Source of the DNA: an uncultured Selenomonadaceae bacterium | GTDB lineage: Bacteria; Bacillota; Negativicutes; Selenomonadales; Selenomonadaceae | Length of the DNA stretch: 64,000 nt | NCBI GenBank assembly: GCA_905233135.1 | Contig: CAJOCQ010000003.1 | Span: forward strand, 1 to 64,000 | Direction: 5' to 3' | Shown: positions 17,700 through 26,781 of the stretch, piece after piece | Layout of the letters: every line of letters starts with the position of its first letter | Position numbering within the stretch: the first letter of the stretch is position 1 | The notes under the pieces: generated by a model | Database searches by the model: none | The model's input: the letters and a program-made list of their open reading frames with translations, nothing else | What the model was told of the DNA's origin: nothing | Translations under genes and position numbers: made by a program

Positions 17700-17735
17700 A
17701 AAGCCGCCAATGTCACGACTAACAGAGGCGGCTCA
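17700..17735 (-). terminator. Terminator after the pgk-tpi fusion gene
   Basis: Minus-strand arms AGCCGCC and GGCGGCT enclose an 18-base loop and are followed by TTTTACTTAATTTT. Confidence 0.65.
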
Positions 17736-17765
17736 ACTTTACCTAACCTAAAAAATATTTAAATC

Positions 17766-19724
17766 TTAAAAATTGACAATAGCGGAAAAATCGGGAGCCT
17801 TCAAAGATGCGCCGCCGACTAATGCGCCGTCAACGTTGGGTTGTTTCATAAGGTCTTTAATTGTAGCGGGTTTAACGCTGCCGCCGTATTGAATGCGAAT
17901 AGCGTCAGCTGCTTCTTGACCGAAAATTTTTGCTACACATTCACGAATAGCCTTGCAAACTTCTTCAGCTTGTTCAAAGGTAGCAGTTTTGCCTGTACCA
18001 ATAGCCCAAATAGGTTCATAAGCAATGACTAATTTTTTAACTTCAGCAGGTTTAAAGCCTTCGAGCGCGGCTGCAACTTGTTTTGTAACGTGTTCAATAT
18101 AATTGCCCGCTTCGCGAATTTCCAAAGATTCGCCGCAGCAAATAATAGGAGTAATGCCCGCGTTGAAAGCGGCTTTAGCGCGTTTGTTGACGCCTTCGTC
18201 AGTTTCGCCGAAATAATCGCGGCGTTCGCTGTGTCCCAAAATTACATAATCAACGCCAATTTCATTAAGCATACCGGTTGAAATTTCGCCCGTGAATGCG
18301 CCTTTTGCTTCCCAGTGAACATTCTGCGCGGCAACGTGAATATTTGTGCCTTTAACAGCCTTTGCAACAGCGGCAAGCGCGGTAGCGGTAGGAGCAACAA
18401 CAACGCGGCAATTTGCATTTGCAACAAGCGGAATTAATTCCTCAACAAGTGCAGTACCTTCTTTAATGGTGTTGTTCATTTTCCAGTTGCCCGCAATAAT
18501 CGGCGTGCGTCCAACGCCGTCAATAGCATCAATACCGGGAAGAACTTTACCTTCAAGGTATTCCAAAGTTGCACCGCCGCCTGTTGAAATGTGCGAAATT
18601 TTCTTGTCAAGCCCTGTTTTCTTCAACGCCGCGATGGAGTCGCCGCCGCCGACGATTGAAATTGCGCCTTTTTCTGTAGCGTCAGCAACAGCTTTTGCAA
18701 CTGCTAAAGTGCCTTTTGCAAAGTTGTCAAATTCAAAAACGCCCATTGGTCCGTTCCAAATAATGGTTTTTGCGCCTTCGAGAGCTTTAACGTATTCTTG
18801 CGAAGTTTTTTCGCCGCTGTCAAGTCCCATCCAGTCAGCGGGGCATTGGTCAACGGGAACTGTTTTAAATTCAGCGTCAGCCGCAAATTTGTTTGCAACA
18901 ACCAAATCAACGGGCAATACAACTTTAACGCCTTTCTTTTCGGCTTTTTCCAAAAGTTCTTTAGCAAGTTCGACTTTATCAGCTTCCAAAAGTGAAGTGC
19001 CGACTTCGTAGCCTTTAGCCTTGTCGAAAGTATGAGCCATACCGCCGCCAATAATGATTGTGTCAACTTTATCAATCATATTTGAAATAACGCCGATTTT
19101 ATCAGAAACTTTTGCGCCGCCGATAATTCCAACGAACGGGCGCGCAGGATTTTCGAGAGTTTTACCAATGTAATTAATTTCTTTTTCCATAAGGAAACCG
19201 GAGGCAGTTTCAAGAAATTTAGTAATACCGACATTTGAAGCGTGCGCGCGGTGCGCCATTCCAAAGGCGTCATCAACAGCAATATCAGCAAGCGCGGCAA
19301 GTTTTTTAGCGAATGAAGGTTTATTTTTCTTTTCTTCTTTGTGGTAGCGAAGATTTTCAAGAAGGAGAACTTCACCGGGTTTAAGTTCGGCAGCGGCTTT
19401 TTCGGCGGGTTCGCCAATGCAATCTTCCGCCCATTTTACTTCGATTTTTTTGCCGGCGATTTTTTCATATTGTTCGGCAAGTTTAGCCGCAATAGGTTTT
19501 GTGGAGAATTTGGGTTCACGCGCTTCAGTAGGTCTGCCGAGATGGCAACCGATGATAATTGCAGCACCTTGATCAAGCAAATATTTGAGGGTTTCAATAG
19601 TTGCGTCAATGCGTTTGGTGTTGGTAATGTTGAGGTTTTCGTCCATAGGAACATTGTAATCGACGCGCAAGAAAACTTTTTTACCTTTCAAATTAATGTC
19701 GCGAATGTTTTTCTTATCCACCAA
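17766..19724 (-). CDS. pgk-tpiA: Fused phosphoglycerate kinase / triosephosphate isomerase
   Basis: Two glycolytic enzymes in one 652-aa chain. Residues 1 to about 398 are phosphoglycerate kinase (FLRVDYNVP near 18-26, [33 protein letters not shown]). Residues about 405-652 are triosephosphate isomerase (GNWKMN, catalytic His in ILGHSERR, catalytic Glu in [12 protein letters not shown], phosphate loop YGGSV). The linker is nearly absent. Such fusions are established in Thermotoga, where the product is made both free and fused. Both active sites look complete. The TTG start (or the adjacent GTG) follows AGGAGGAA. gap lies upstream in the same direction. Confidence 0.96.
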   Translation of the reverse strand: MVDKKNIRDINLKGKKVFLRVDYNVPMDENLNITNTKRIDATIETLKYLLDQGAAIIIGCHLGRPTEAREPKFSTKPIAAKLAEQYEKIAGKKIEVKWAEDCIGEPAEKAAAELKPGEVLLLENLRYHKEEKKNKPSFAKKLAALADIAVDDAFGMAHRAHASNVGITKFLETASGFLMEKEINYIGKTLENPARPFVGIIGGAKVSDKIGVISNMIDKVDTIIIGGGMAHTFDKAKGYEVGTSLLEADKVELAKELLEKAEKKGVKVVLPVDLVVANKFAADAEFKTVPVDQCPADWMGLDSGEKTSQEYVKALEGAKTIIWNGPMGVFEFDNFAKGTLAVAKAVADATEKGAISIVGGGDSIAALKKTGLDKKISHISTGGGATLEYLEGKVLPGIDAIDGVGRTPIIAGNWKMNNTIKEGTALVEELIPLVANANCRVVVAPTATALAAVAKAVKGTNIHVAAQNVHWEAKGAFTGEISTGMLNEIGVDYVILGHSERRDYFGETDEGVNKRAKAAFNAGITPIICCGESLEIREAGNYIEHVTKQVAAALEGFKPAEVKKLVIAYEPIWAIGTGKTATFEQAEEVCKAIRECVAKIFGQEAADAIRIQYGGSVKPATIKDLMKQPNVDGALVGGASLKAPDFSAIVNF

Positions 19725-19829
19725 AAATTCCTCCTGTAGGTTTACAATTTTGACTGTTTGACAGCCAACGAAAATTTTATTAACGTTAAAAATTTTGACT
19801 TAGAAATTTTTTGTAAAAACTAGAAACGA

Positions 19830-19849
19830 CTCGGCTCAAACGAGCCGAG
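19830..19849. other. Perfect 8-bp hairpin without T-run
   Basis: CTCGGCTC-AAAC-GAGCCGAG between gap and pgk-tpi. Neither strand has a following T-tract, so it is not a standard terminator. It may be an RNA processing or stability hairpin in a gap-pgk transcript. Confidence 0.5.
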
Positions 19850-19888
19850 CCGTCATAGTCTCAAAAATTATTTTCGATTTTTAATTTG

Positions 19889-20000
19889 ATTTCAATCTAC
19901 GCGCCCCAGATAGGCCGCGACATTTTACCAAAACACACTGGTTCAAGTAGTTTCTTGGTAAACAACATTTCAATCCACAGCCTTTGCGGGCTGAATTTTC
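19889..20000. repeat. Two degenerate repeats resembling type I-C CRISPR repeats
   Basis: ATTTCAATCTACGCGCCCC... at 19889 (ending GGCCGCGAC) and ATTTCAATCCACAGCC... at 19967 start alike and resemble the ATTTCAATCCACGC end of type I-C CRISPR repeats. The spacing (78 bases) is longer than a normal unit, the repeats differ in their inner halves, and no cas gene is present. A relic is possible; chance similarity is not excluded. Confidence 0.25.
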
Positions 20001-20019
20001 AAATACTAGCCGTCTTAAA

Positions 20020-21048
20020 TTACTTAAGTTCTGCGAAATATTTAATTGTGCGAACCATTTGGCTGGTATAGGAGTTTTCGTTATCGTACCAGCTTACAAC
20101 TTGTACAAGGGTGTTGCCATCGCCGATAGGGCTGACCATTGTTTGAGTTGCATCGAAGAGTGAACCGAATCTCATACCGAGAATATCGCTTGAAACGATT
20201 TGTTCATCGCAATATCCGAAGGATTCATTTGAAGCAGCTTTCATAGCGTCGTTAATTTGTTCTTTGGTAACTTCGCCTTTAACAACTGCAAAGAGAAGAG
20301 TTGTTGAGCCTGAAGGAGTAGGAACGCGTTGAGCCGCGCCGATAAGTTTGCCTTTGAGTTCAGGAATAACCAAGCCGATAGCTTTTGCTGCGCCGGTGCT
20401 GTTCGGAACGATATTGCATGCGCCTGCGCGGCTGCGACGAAGGTCGCCTTTACGCTGCGGACCGTCGAGAATCATTTGGTCGCCGGTGTAAGCGTGAATC
20501 GTTGCCATAATGCCGCTCTGAATAGGAGCAAGTTTATGAAGAGCTTGCGTCATCGGAGCAAGGCAGTTGGTCGTACAAGAAGCAGCGGAAAGAACTTTTA
20601 CATCAGGAGTCAATGTTGTATGGTTGACGTTATAAACGATTGTAGGAAGGTCATTACCTGCCGGTGCCGAAATAACGACTTTCTTCGCGCCTGCTTCGAG
20701 GTGTGCGGAAGCTTTTTCTTTGCTGGTATAGAAACCTGTGCATTCGAGAACAACATCAACGTCATGTTTGCCCCACGGAATTTCTTTTGCGTCTTTAACA
20801 GCGTAGATAATAATTTCTTTGCCGTCAACAACGATTGAGTTTTCTTTTGCTTCAACGGTGTGTTTGTTTTCGCCAATTTTGCCGCAATATCCGCCTTGAG
20901 TTGTATCATATTTGAGAAGATGAGCAAGCATTGCCGGGCTTGTCAAATCGTTGATAGCTACAACTTCATAACCTTCTGCTGCGAACATTTGACGGAAAGC
21001 AAGACGACCAATACGACCAAAACCATTAATAGCAACTTTAACTGCCAT
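20020..21048 (-). CDS. gap: Glyceraldehyde-3-phosphate dehydrogenase, type I
   Basis: NAD-dependent oxidative phosphorylation of glyceraldehyde 3-phosphate. 342 aa. Seen: Rossmann start [15 protein letters not shown] (residues 4-18), catalytic Cys in [12 protein letters not shown] near 155-166, [27 protein letters not shown] and [12 protein letters not shown] near the C-terminus. Asp at the end of beta-2 (AINDL) is consistent with NAD preference. Start ATG with AAGGAGG. A consensus promoter lies about 60 bases upstream, so this is the head of the lower-glycolysis cluster. Confidence 0.97.
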   Translation of the reverse strand: MAVKVAINGFGRIGRLAFRQMFAAEGYEVVAINDLTSPAMLAHLLKYDTTQGGYCGKIGENKHTVEAKENSIVVDGKEIIIYAVKDAKEIPWGKHDVDVVLECTGFYTSKEKASAHLEAGAKKVVISAPAGNDLPTIVYNVNHTTLTPDVKVLSAASCTTNCLAPMTQALHKLAPIQSGIMATIHAYTGDQMILDGPQRKGDLRRSRAGACNIVPNSTGAAKAIGLVIPELKGKLIGAAQRVPTPSGSTTLLFAVVKGEVTKEQINDAMKAASNESFGYCDEQIVSSDILGMRFGSLFDATQTMVSPIGDGNTLVQVVSWYDNENSYTSQMVRTIKYFAELK

Positions 21049-21106
21049 TTAAAAATACCTCCTTATATTTGAAAAACCTTTAGTTGATAACCTTAAAACT
21101 GAAGTA

Positions 21107-21135
21107 ATAATACACCGTTTTTTTTTAACTGTCAA
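21107..21135 (-). promoter_or_regulatory. Promoter of gap (TTGACA-17-TATTAT)
   Basis: On the minus strand -35 TTGACA (21130-21135), a 17-base spacer and -10 TATTAT (21107-21112). Transcription would begin near 21100, giving a leader of about 50 bases before gap. Confidence 0.8.
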
Positions 21136-21226
21136 CTTAATTTTCAGAACATTTTTTAATTTCATTAGAATTTCATTTTCTTTTTTCAAGGCTGATTTTT
21201 TTTAGAATTAAAATTTTTTTTATTTT

Positions 21227-21470
21227 AAATGTACTTTCTTTCTTTTTGAAAAAAGCAAGAAAGTACCAAAGAAAGAAAAACTTTTCGCCCGTCAGTGCCG
21301 CTCGGTTTCCTATACGCTCTTAGTAACAGGTGGCCCCCTTTGGGGCCTCTACTTTTTCCAACGCTTCAACAATACCGCGCGCTGCGGCTGAGAGACGGGC
21401 AAAAGTTACCGGCACTGACAGGTTGCAATTTCAAGCTTGCAAAATAGAAATAGCCGCGCGTCCTGCACGA
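21227..21470 (+). repeat. Dispersed intergenic element, copy B
   Basis: Stem 1: ATGTACTTTCTT paired with AAGAAAGTACC. Stem 2: GCCCGTC near 21290 paired with GACGGGC near 21395, enclosing GGCCCCCTTTGGGGCC. The tail TTACCGGCACTGACAGGTTGCA and the small CGCGCGTCCTGCACG hairpin follow. It fills the gap between the gap promoter and the nadK promoter. No ORF with a ribosome site lies inside. Confidence 0.85.
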
Positions 21471-21512
21471 ATCTTTTGTTTTTTATAAACTGTTTCACAA
21501 ATTTTTTAAAAA

Positions 21513-21521
21513 TGATATAAT
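21513..21521 (+). promoter_or_regulatory. Extended -10 promoter of nadK (TGATATAAT)
   Basis: TG-A-TATAAT ending 31 bases before the proposed TTG start of nadK; a weak -35 (TTTCAC) stands 17 bases upstream. Its place shows that the ATG at 21520, part of the -10 itself, is not the start. Confidence 0.65.
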
Positions 21522-21552
21522 GCAAGAAATTTTTTTGGCGGAGGTGAAATTT

Positions 21553-22446
21553 TTGGCAAGGCAAAATATTTTTGGAACGGTTTTTGGCGTTGACGCGGGA
21601 ATGTTGCAGCTTGCAGTTTTCCCGAATATGAGCAAGCGGCGCGCGGGCGAAATTGTCGAAAGGATTTTCAATTATTACAGAAATAAAAATGTGCGGCTTG
21701 TAATGCCGGCAACGGAGGCGCGCCAATTTCGTAAGGAAGAATACGGCTTGCCCTGCGTTGAGCGCGTCCATATTGATATGGCTTTATCGATTGGCGGCGA
21801 CGGGACTTTATTGGGCGTTTGCCGCAGATTCCGTGAACAAGGTATTCCCGTTTGCGGGATAAATTTGGGAACGTTGGGATTTTTGGCTGACATTGAGCCG
21901 CAAGAATTGGAAAGCAGATTAGGTAAAATTTTGGTAGGAGATTATATCGTTGAACATAGATTGTTGTTGAGCGGCTACATTCGCAACGAATTGGGCGAAA
22001 GATTTGTCGGCAACGCTATTAACGATATTGTTATTTCAAAAGGCGGCGGCGCACGTATGCTGAAATTAAGTACGTATGTTAATAATACTCATTTAATGGA
22101 TTATAAGGCGGACGGCGTCATTATTTCCAGCCCGACAGGTTCAACGGCGTATTCGTTAAGCGCGGGCGGTCCAATCTTAAATCCTACTATTCGCGCAGTT
22201 TTATTAACGCCGATTTGCCCTCATACTTTTCAAATGCGCCCGCTTGTTGTCAGCGAAGACGACGAAATCAGAATAAAAATTGCGGCGAATCGTGATTTAA
22301 TGGTTACGCTTGACGGGCAGGAAATTATTCAAATTCAACCTAACGATGAAGTTGTTGTCAGAAAGTCTCAAGCTTCAGCGCAAATTGTTAAATTCGCCGA
22401 TAAAAATTATTATGACGTACTTAAAGCGAAAATGTGGAGCAATTAG
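21553..22446 (+). CDS. nadK: NAD kinase
   Basis: Phosphorylates NAD to NADP (ATP or polyphosphate). 297 aa from TTG at 21553, chosen because GGAGGTG lies 6 bases upstream and the promoter -10 excludes the earlier ATG. Seen: the catalytic motif SIGGDGTLLGVCR, the NAD-binding NLGTLGFLAD, and the core sequence KADGVIISSPTGSTAYSLSAGGPI. C-terminal LTPICPHTF and SEDDEIRIK are family-typical. The gene is followed by a broken sugar transporter gene, 50 bases on. Confidence 0.95.
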   Translation: MARQNIFGTVFGVDAGMLQLAVFPNMSKRRAGEIVERIFNYYRNKNVRLVMPATEARQFRKEEYGLPCVERVHIDMALSIGGDGTLLGVCRRFREQGIPVCGINLGTLGFLADIEPQELESRLGKILVGDYIVEHRLLLSGYIRNELGERFVGNAINDIVISKGGGARMLKLSTYVNNTHLMDYKADGVIISSPTGSTAYSLSAGGPILNPTIRAVLLTPICPHTFQMRPLVVSEDDEIRIKIAANRDLMVTLDGQEIIQIQPNDEVVVRKSQASAQIVKFADKNYYDVLKAKMWSN

Positions 22447-22496
22447 CGGGCTTATACTGATTAAATTTCAGTAAAAAATTTAAATAAAGGTAGTGT

Positions 22497-23923
22497 TTGT
22501 TAGTGTCGAAACTAAAAAACAGTATGCTGATTCAACGTATAGCTTATGCTTGCGGTACGTTCGGGCATGATATTTTTTATGCTATGATTGCTACTTATTT
22601 TATGATTTTCGTTACGTCGAATCTTTTTAATTCCAACGAAGATAATGACGCTTATATGATTGGTATCGTTACGACAATTATTCTTGTTTTGCGTGTTGGG
22701 GAATTGCTGATTGACCCTTTTATTGCAAACACTATCGACAAAACTAAAACGCGTTGGGGAAAATTTAAGCCTTGAGTTATTGTCGGCGGTTTAATCAGTT
22801 CAATTTGCATAGTGCTGCTCTTTACTGATTTTGGCGGAATGTCAATTACTAATCCTACAGGTTATCTTATTGCTTTTGCAATTTTTTATATGGTAATGGA
22901 CGTTTTTATTCGGCAAAGGACGTTGCTATATGGTCAATGATTCCCGCTATCAGCTTTGATTCGCGCGAACGTGAAATAACTGCAACTTATGCGCGTATAG
23001 GTTCAGTTTTCGGCGCGCAACTCGTAACAGTCATAGTTATGCCTACAGTGCTTTTCTTTTCGCTGAATCAGAATGGCGGCGCAGGAGATCCGCGCGGTTG
23101 GTTTGCATTCGCAATTATTGGAGCCGCTCTTTCATTTATTGGCGCAATTATTTTAGGTTTTGGCACTAAAGAACAAAAATCTATTTTGCGCGAAAATAAA
23201 GAAGAAACCAAATTCAGCGATGTATTTAAAATTCTCGTCCAAAATGACGAATTGCTCTGGATTGCCTTTACGTATTTAATTTACGGCTTGGCAATAAACA
23301 CTACCAACAACTTAAATATTTATTATTTTATATACGTTTTGGGTGATTCAACGTCATTTTCATTTCTCGGAATTATTAACGTTGTAATTGGATTGTTGGC
23401 AGTCGGCTTGTTCCCTGTTTTAACAAAACATTTTAGCCGCCGCAAATTATTTTTCGGTTCACTTGTAATTTTATTGATTGGTGCAGCTATATATTCAACG
23501 GCAGGTACAAATGTTACAATGGCTTTATTGGGCGCAGGACTTTTTGCACTTCCGCAACCTGTAGTTTTCTTGGTTGTTCTTATGACTATTACGGATGATG
23601 TTGAGTACGGGCAATGGAAACTCGGGCACCGTGACGAAGCGTTAGTTCTTTGCATTCGCCCTTTGATTGACAAACTTTCGGGAGCTGTAACTTCTGCAGT
23701 TGTAGGATATACCGCCATTGCAGTCGGAATGGTCAGCGGCGCAACTGCCGCCTCAATTACACCTGAAAATTTATTTAATTTTAAGTTGGTTATGTTTGCC
23801 GTTCCTGTCGTATTAATTATTATTTCGGCTTTTATTTATCATACAAAAATTAAAATGACTGAAGAATTACACGCTAAAATTATCAAAGAGCTTGAGGAAA
23901 ATTGGACTAATATGAATAAATAA
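22497..23923 (+). pseudogene. GPH-type sugar:cation symporter gene, nonsense and frameshift
   Basis: A MelB/YicJ-like 12-TM transporter of about 475 residues, split. Frame 1 reads MLIQRIAYACGTFGHDIFYAM... to TRWGKFKP and stops at TGA 22773-22775. The family has Trp here (KFxPW), so TGG changed to TGA is likely. The same frame then continues VIVGGLISS... up to about 22915, where one missing T in a T-run shifts the frame; the rest ([24 protein letters not shown]... to 23923) is open. Two lesions make a functional product unlikely. If either is a sequencing error the other still breaks the gene. The start is TTG or GTG near 22497-22505 behind AAAGG. Confidence 0.85.
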
Positions 23924-23983
23924 AAATACAATAGCGTTTAGTGTAATGATTTGTTACACTGCAACGAAAGGAGATTTTTTACA

Positions 23984-24259
23984 ATGTCAGAAATGCTTGC
24001 AAATAACATTGTTGAAGAAGTTGCGAAATATCGCAAGCCGCCGAATAAATTGCGTTCGCAACAAGAAATAACGGCGAAATATAATCAGGCGTTGGAATAT
24101 TACAAAGAACTTTGTTTCAAGCCGCAGGAAACTAATCAGCTTAAACTTACAACCTACACCGAAATAAAAACTTTAGGTTGGGTACTCGGCAAGCCCGAAA
24201 AAGATGTTATCAAAGATATTGCATCGCGTTCTCCGAGTATGCCTTTTGGCACTTTTTAA
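23984..24259 (+). CDS. Conserved-looking small protein of unknown function
   Basis: Not recognised. 91 aa, soluble, no signal. Start ATG at 23984 preceded by GAAAGGAG; the longer frame from 23951 is rejected. Mostly helical by eye: an amphipathic N-terminal half (EEVAKYRKPPNKLRSQQEITAKYNQ, then EYYKELCF) and a C-terminal part with a KTLGWVLGKPEKDVI segment. It ends one base before the next ORF, so the two are probably co-transcribed. It may have belonged with the broken transporter upstream, but nothing in the sequence shows a link. Confidence 0.6.
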   Translation: MSEMLANNIVEEVAKYRKPPNKLRSQQEITAKYNQALEYYKELCFKPQETNQLKLTTYTEIKTLGWVLGKPEKDVIKDIASRSPSMPFGTF

Positions 24260-24260
24260 A

Positions 24261-24746
24261 ATGAAAGCCAAAATAATTCCGTCGTACCTTGCGGCGGCGG
24301 CTTTTTTTTTCGCCCTTGCAATTTGCGCGGTAATTTTTCCGAACAAAAATATTGACCCGAGTTTTCATAAAGAAATTGTCCCGTCAAATTCAATCAGCTA
24401 CTTCAAAGACGAAAAATTAATTGCGCTTGCCGACGGGGATTATTTATTGGCAATGCCGCCGGGCGGCACTTTTGTAAAGGGAAAACCGCCAATGCTTTTA
24501 GTGCAAGTCGAAAAAGAATATTACCCGCTGAACATTGCGGACGATTCAATTTTACCGCGACGCGGCAGAATGTTGCCGCTTAGAATTTTATTCGGCTTTA
24601 CTTCGCCGCACGCCTCCAACACTTTAAAATATGCCGAAAAACTTCACGATAACCCCGTTGAAGATTATCGCCAGAAAGCACGATATTATTTGCACGTTGA
24701 AAACGGCTTCGGCAGTGTACAGCGTTTCACTTTTGCCGCGAATTAA
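24261..24746 (+). CDS. Membrane-anchored protein of unknown function
   Basis: Not recognised. 161 aa from ATG 24261, one base after the previous stop; no strong Shine-Dalgarno, so translational coupling or an earlier in-frame TTG is possible. Seen: a signal anchor (IIPSYLAAAAFFFALAICAVIF, residues 5-26) and an extracytoplasmic domain with ALADGDYLLAMPPGGTF and LLVQVEKEYYPLNIADD, which looks like a beta-rich fold. Ends before element copy C. Role unknown. Confidence 0.6.
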   Translation: MKAKIIPSYLAAAAFFFALAICAVIFPNKNIDPSFHKEIVPSNSISYFKDEKLIALADGDYLLAMPPGGTFVKGKPPMLLVQVEKEYYPLNIADDSILPRRGRMLPLRILFGFTSPHASNTLKYAEKLHDNPVEDYRQKARYYLHVENGFGSVQRFTFAAN

Positions 24747-24761
24747 CTGCAATAAAAAAGT

Positions 24762-24932
24762 TAGTGCGCAGGACAAAAATAAAAATCTTGCCGCCCAAGG
24801 ATGGGCGGCCTTCCCGCGCAAATCGCGTGACGCGATTTCAGCGGGTCTCCTACTAGGCACACGGTTTAAAGCACTTTTTTCTTTGGTACTTTCTTTTTTT
24901 TGCTTCGGAAAAAAAGAAAGTACATTTAAAAA
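24762..24932 (-). repeat. Dispersed intergenic element, copy C (reverse)
   Basis: Read on the minus strand it starts AATGTACTTTC...GAAAGTACC and runs AAAGAAAAAAGTGCTTT; the second half (GCGGGAAGGCCGCCCATCC, with a GCCGCCC.../...GGGCGGC stem) resembles copy A, not the CGCCCGTCA type. It lies between convergent genes. Confidence 0.75.
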
Positions 24933-24989
24933 TATTAAAACTTAAAACTTAAAACTTAAATTTTAAATTTTAAAATATAAAAAATTAAC

Positions 24990-26453
24990 TTACCAATTAT
25001 CCCGCGCACTTTTCCAAAAAGTCGGCGTAAAAAGTACAAGCACTGTAAAAATTTCAAGCCTGCTCAAAAACATAAAAACGCACGCGCACAATTTGCTGAA
25101 ATCGGGCAAAAGAGCATAGGTACTGGTTGCGCCTTGAATCCCGAAGCCGGGACCAACGCTCGCCATTGTCGAAACGCTTACTGAAATGCTGTCAACAAAT
25201 GAAATTCCGTCAAACATCATCACGAACGCAAATAAAATATCCATTACAACTATTGCGAAAAAAAATTTTGCCGCGCCGTAAACTACGCTGTCTTCAATTA
25301 CAATTCCATTGAGCTTAACGGGATTCATTAACTGCGGGTGAATTTTTTGCTTGACGATTGAACTTATAAATTTAAACAGCAAAATAATTCTTGCAACTTT
25401 TAAGCCGCCCGCAGTCGAGCCCGCGCAGCCGCCCAAAAACATTGTCAGCATTAAACAAGCTTTACTTATCGGCGGGTAAGTGTCGAAGTCGTACGCAACA
25501 AAGCCCGTTGTTGAACTCAAGCTTGCAACGTGGAAAATTGCGCCGCGCACCGCACTTTCTACGCTCATATTCATTTGTAAAACTAAATCAACCGCAATTA
25601 TCGTTGACGTTATAAAAACTATCCACAAATAAATTTTAAATTCGCTGTTACGCAGAATAACTTTGCCGCCGCGCCGTAAAGCCGTCGCGTACATTGCAAA
25701 ACTTCCTGAAGAAATTATCATAAAAAAAGCCATACAATATTCAAGCTGAATGCTGCCGTATTCGCCGACAGTGCTGTTATAAATTCCATAGCCGCCCGTT
25801 GCAATGGTCGTCATTGCGTGGTTAATTGCCGCAAAAACATTCAGCCCGCACAAATAATAACTTATTGCGCAAATTATCGTTAAGCCGACGTACACGTGAA
25901 AGATTGCCTTTGCATTGTCACGAATACGCGGCATTTGTCTGTCTTTGGTAGGTCCCGTAGTTTCTGCGCGAAGAATAAACATTGCGCCGCGCCCCAACTG
26001 CGAAAGTATTGCCATAAAAATTACAACAATCCCCAAGCCGCCTACCCAATTTGACAAGCTCCGCCAAAGTAAAATACTGCGCGGCAAAATTTCCACGTCT
26101 TCAAAAACCGTTGCGCCCGTCCCCGAAAATCCCGCGAACGATTCTGTTAAACTGTCAATCAAATTTAAATAGCCGCCCGCCAAATACGGCACTGTTCCCA
26201 AAATTGAAACTATCAGCCACCCTAAGCCGGTTATTGCAATTCCGTCACGAACGCCGATATTGTCTTTGCCCTGCAAGCCGCCGAATCTTTCAAGCTCAAA
26301 TGTTACTGCAACGCATAAAAATATTGACAACAAAAAAGCCGCCGCGCCCCCAATTTCTTCAAAGGCGGCTGCAAGTATGAATGGCGGCACCATTGCCGCG
26401 CCCGTAAAAAGCGTCAAGTATCCGAGCAAGCCCGCTACAATTCTTTTGTTCAT
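24990..26453 (-). CDS. TrkH/KtrB family potassium uptake protein
   Basis: Ion-conducting membrane subunit of a Trk-type K+ uptake system, 487 aa, inner membrane. Seen: repeated MPM modules with hydrophobic segments throughout; pore-loop-like sequences FSGTGATVFED, MTTIATGGYGIYNS, ASLSSTTGFVAYDFD and VSTMASVGPGFGIQGA, each with the filter Gly; and GCAGSTAGGLKVARI, the TrkH intramembrane-loop motif. The regulatory TrkA/KtrA subunit is not in the window. It starts with ATG at 26453, GGAG nearby, and is read toward element copy C. Confidence 0.93.
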   Translation of the reverse strand: MNKRIVAGLLGYLTLFTGAAMVPPFILAAAFEEIGGAAAFLLSIFLCVAVTFELERFGGLQGKDNIGVRDGIAITGLGWLIVSILGTVPYLAGGYLNLIDSLTESFAGFSGTGATVFEDVEILPRSILLWRSLSNWVGGLGIVVIFMAILSQLGRGAMFILRAETTGPTKDRQMPRIRDNAKAIFHVYVGLTIICAISYYLCGLNVFAAINHAMTTIATGGYGIYNSTVGEYGSIQLEYCMAFFMIISSGSFAMYATALRRGGKVILRNSEFKIYLWIVFITSTIIAVDLVLQMNMSVESAVRGAIFHVASLSSTTGFVAYDFDTYPPISKACLMLTMFLGGCAGSTAGGLKVARIILLFKFISSIVKQKIHPQLMNPVKLNGIVIEDSVVYGAAKFFFAIVVMDILFAFVMMFDGISFVDSISVSVSTMASVGPGFGIQGATSTYALLPDFSKLCACVFMFLSRLEIFTVLVLFTPTFWKSARDNW

Positions 26454-26520
26454 TTTATTCTCCGTGCAACTTATTTTTTAGGAAACAGATTTTTTTAACT
26501 TAATAAAAATTTTTGCAAAG

Positions 26521-26720
26521 TAGAACGAAGGTATAACACGCTTGTAACTAAAAAGCCGCCCGCTTATGCACTCTTCTAACACATCTGCGCCTGTCTTGCT
26601 TTGTTGAACCGCTTGGGCGGTTGCAATTTCTGCAACCAATGGTGCGCTAGCGGGCGGCGAGTTTTTCTTTCTTTGGTACTTTTTTTCTTTTTACAAAAAG
26701 AAAGAAAGTACATTTAAAAT
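26521..26720 (-). repeat. Dispersed intergenic element, copy D (reverse)
   Basis: Minus strand: ATGTACTTTCTTTCTTTTT paired with AAAAAGAAAAAAAGTACC, then a second stem GCCGCCCGCT (arm at 26649-26658) with AGCGGGCGGC (arm at 26555-26564). The arms differ in sequence from copies B and F-I but are perfectly complementary. It lies between divergent trkH and the histidine kinase gene. No ORF is inside. Confidence 0.8.
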
Positions 26721-26781
26721 ATTAATTTTAAAATCCAATTTTTAAAAATTCCCTGTTTCCTATTTTAGAGGAGTTTTTCCG

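Noticed and set aside
18346..19011. 221-codon plus-strand open frame inside pgk-tpi
   Set aside because: It is antisense to a conserved enzyme; long antisense frames are common in this codon usage. No ribosome site, no family resemblance.
19889..20000. Calling a functional CRISPR array
   Set aside because: Only two degenerate units, wrong spacing, no cas genes; kept only as a low-confidence relic.
22773..22775. TGA read as tryptophan or selenocysteine in the sugar transporter
   Set aside because: A second lesion (frameshift) breaks the same gene, no selenocysteine-type hairpin is evident, and TGA ends other intact genes here (rsgA-linked kinase, tgt, RND adaptor).
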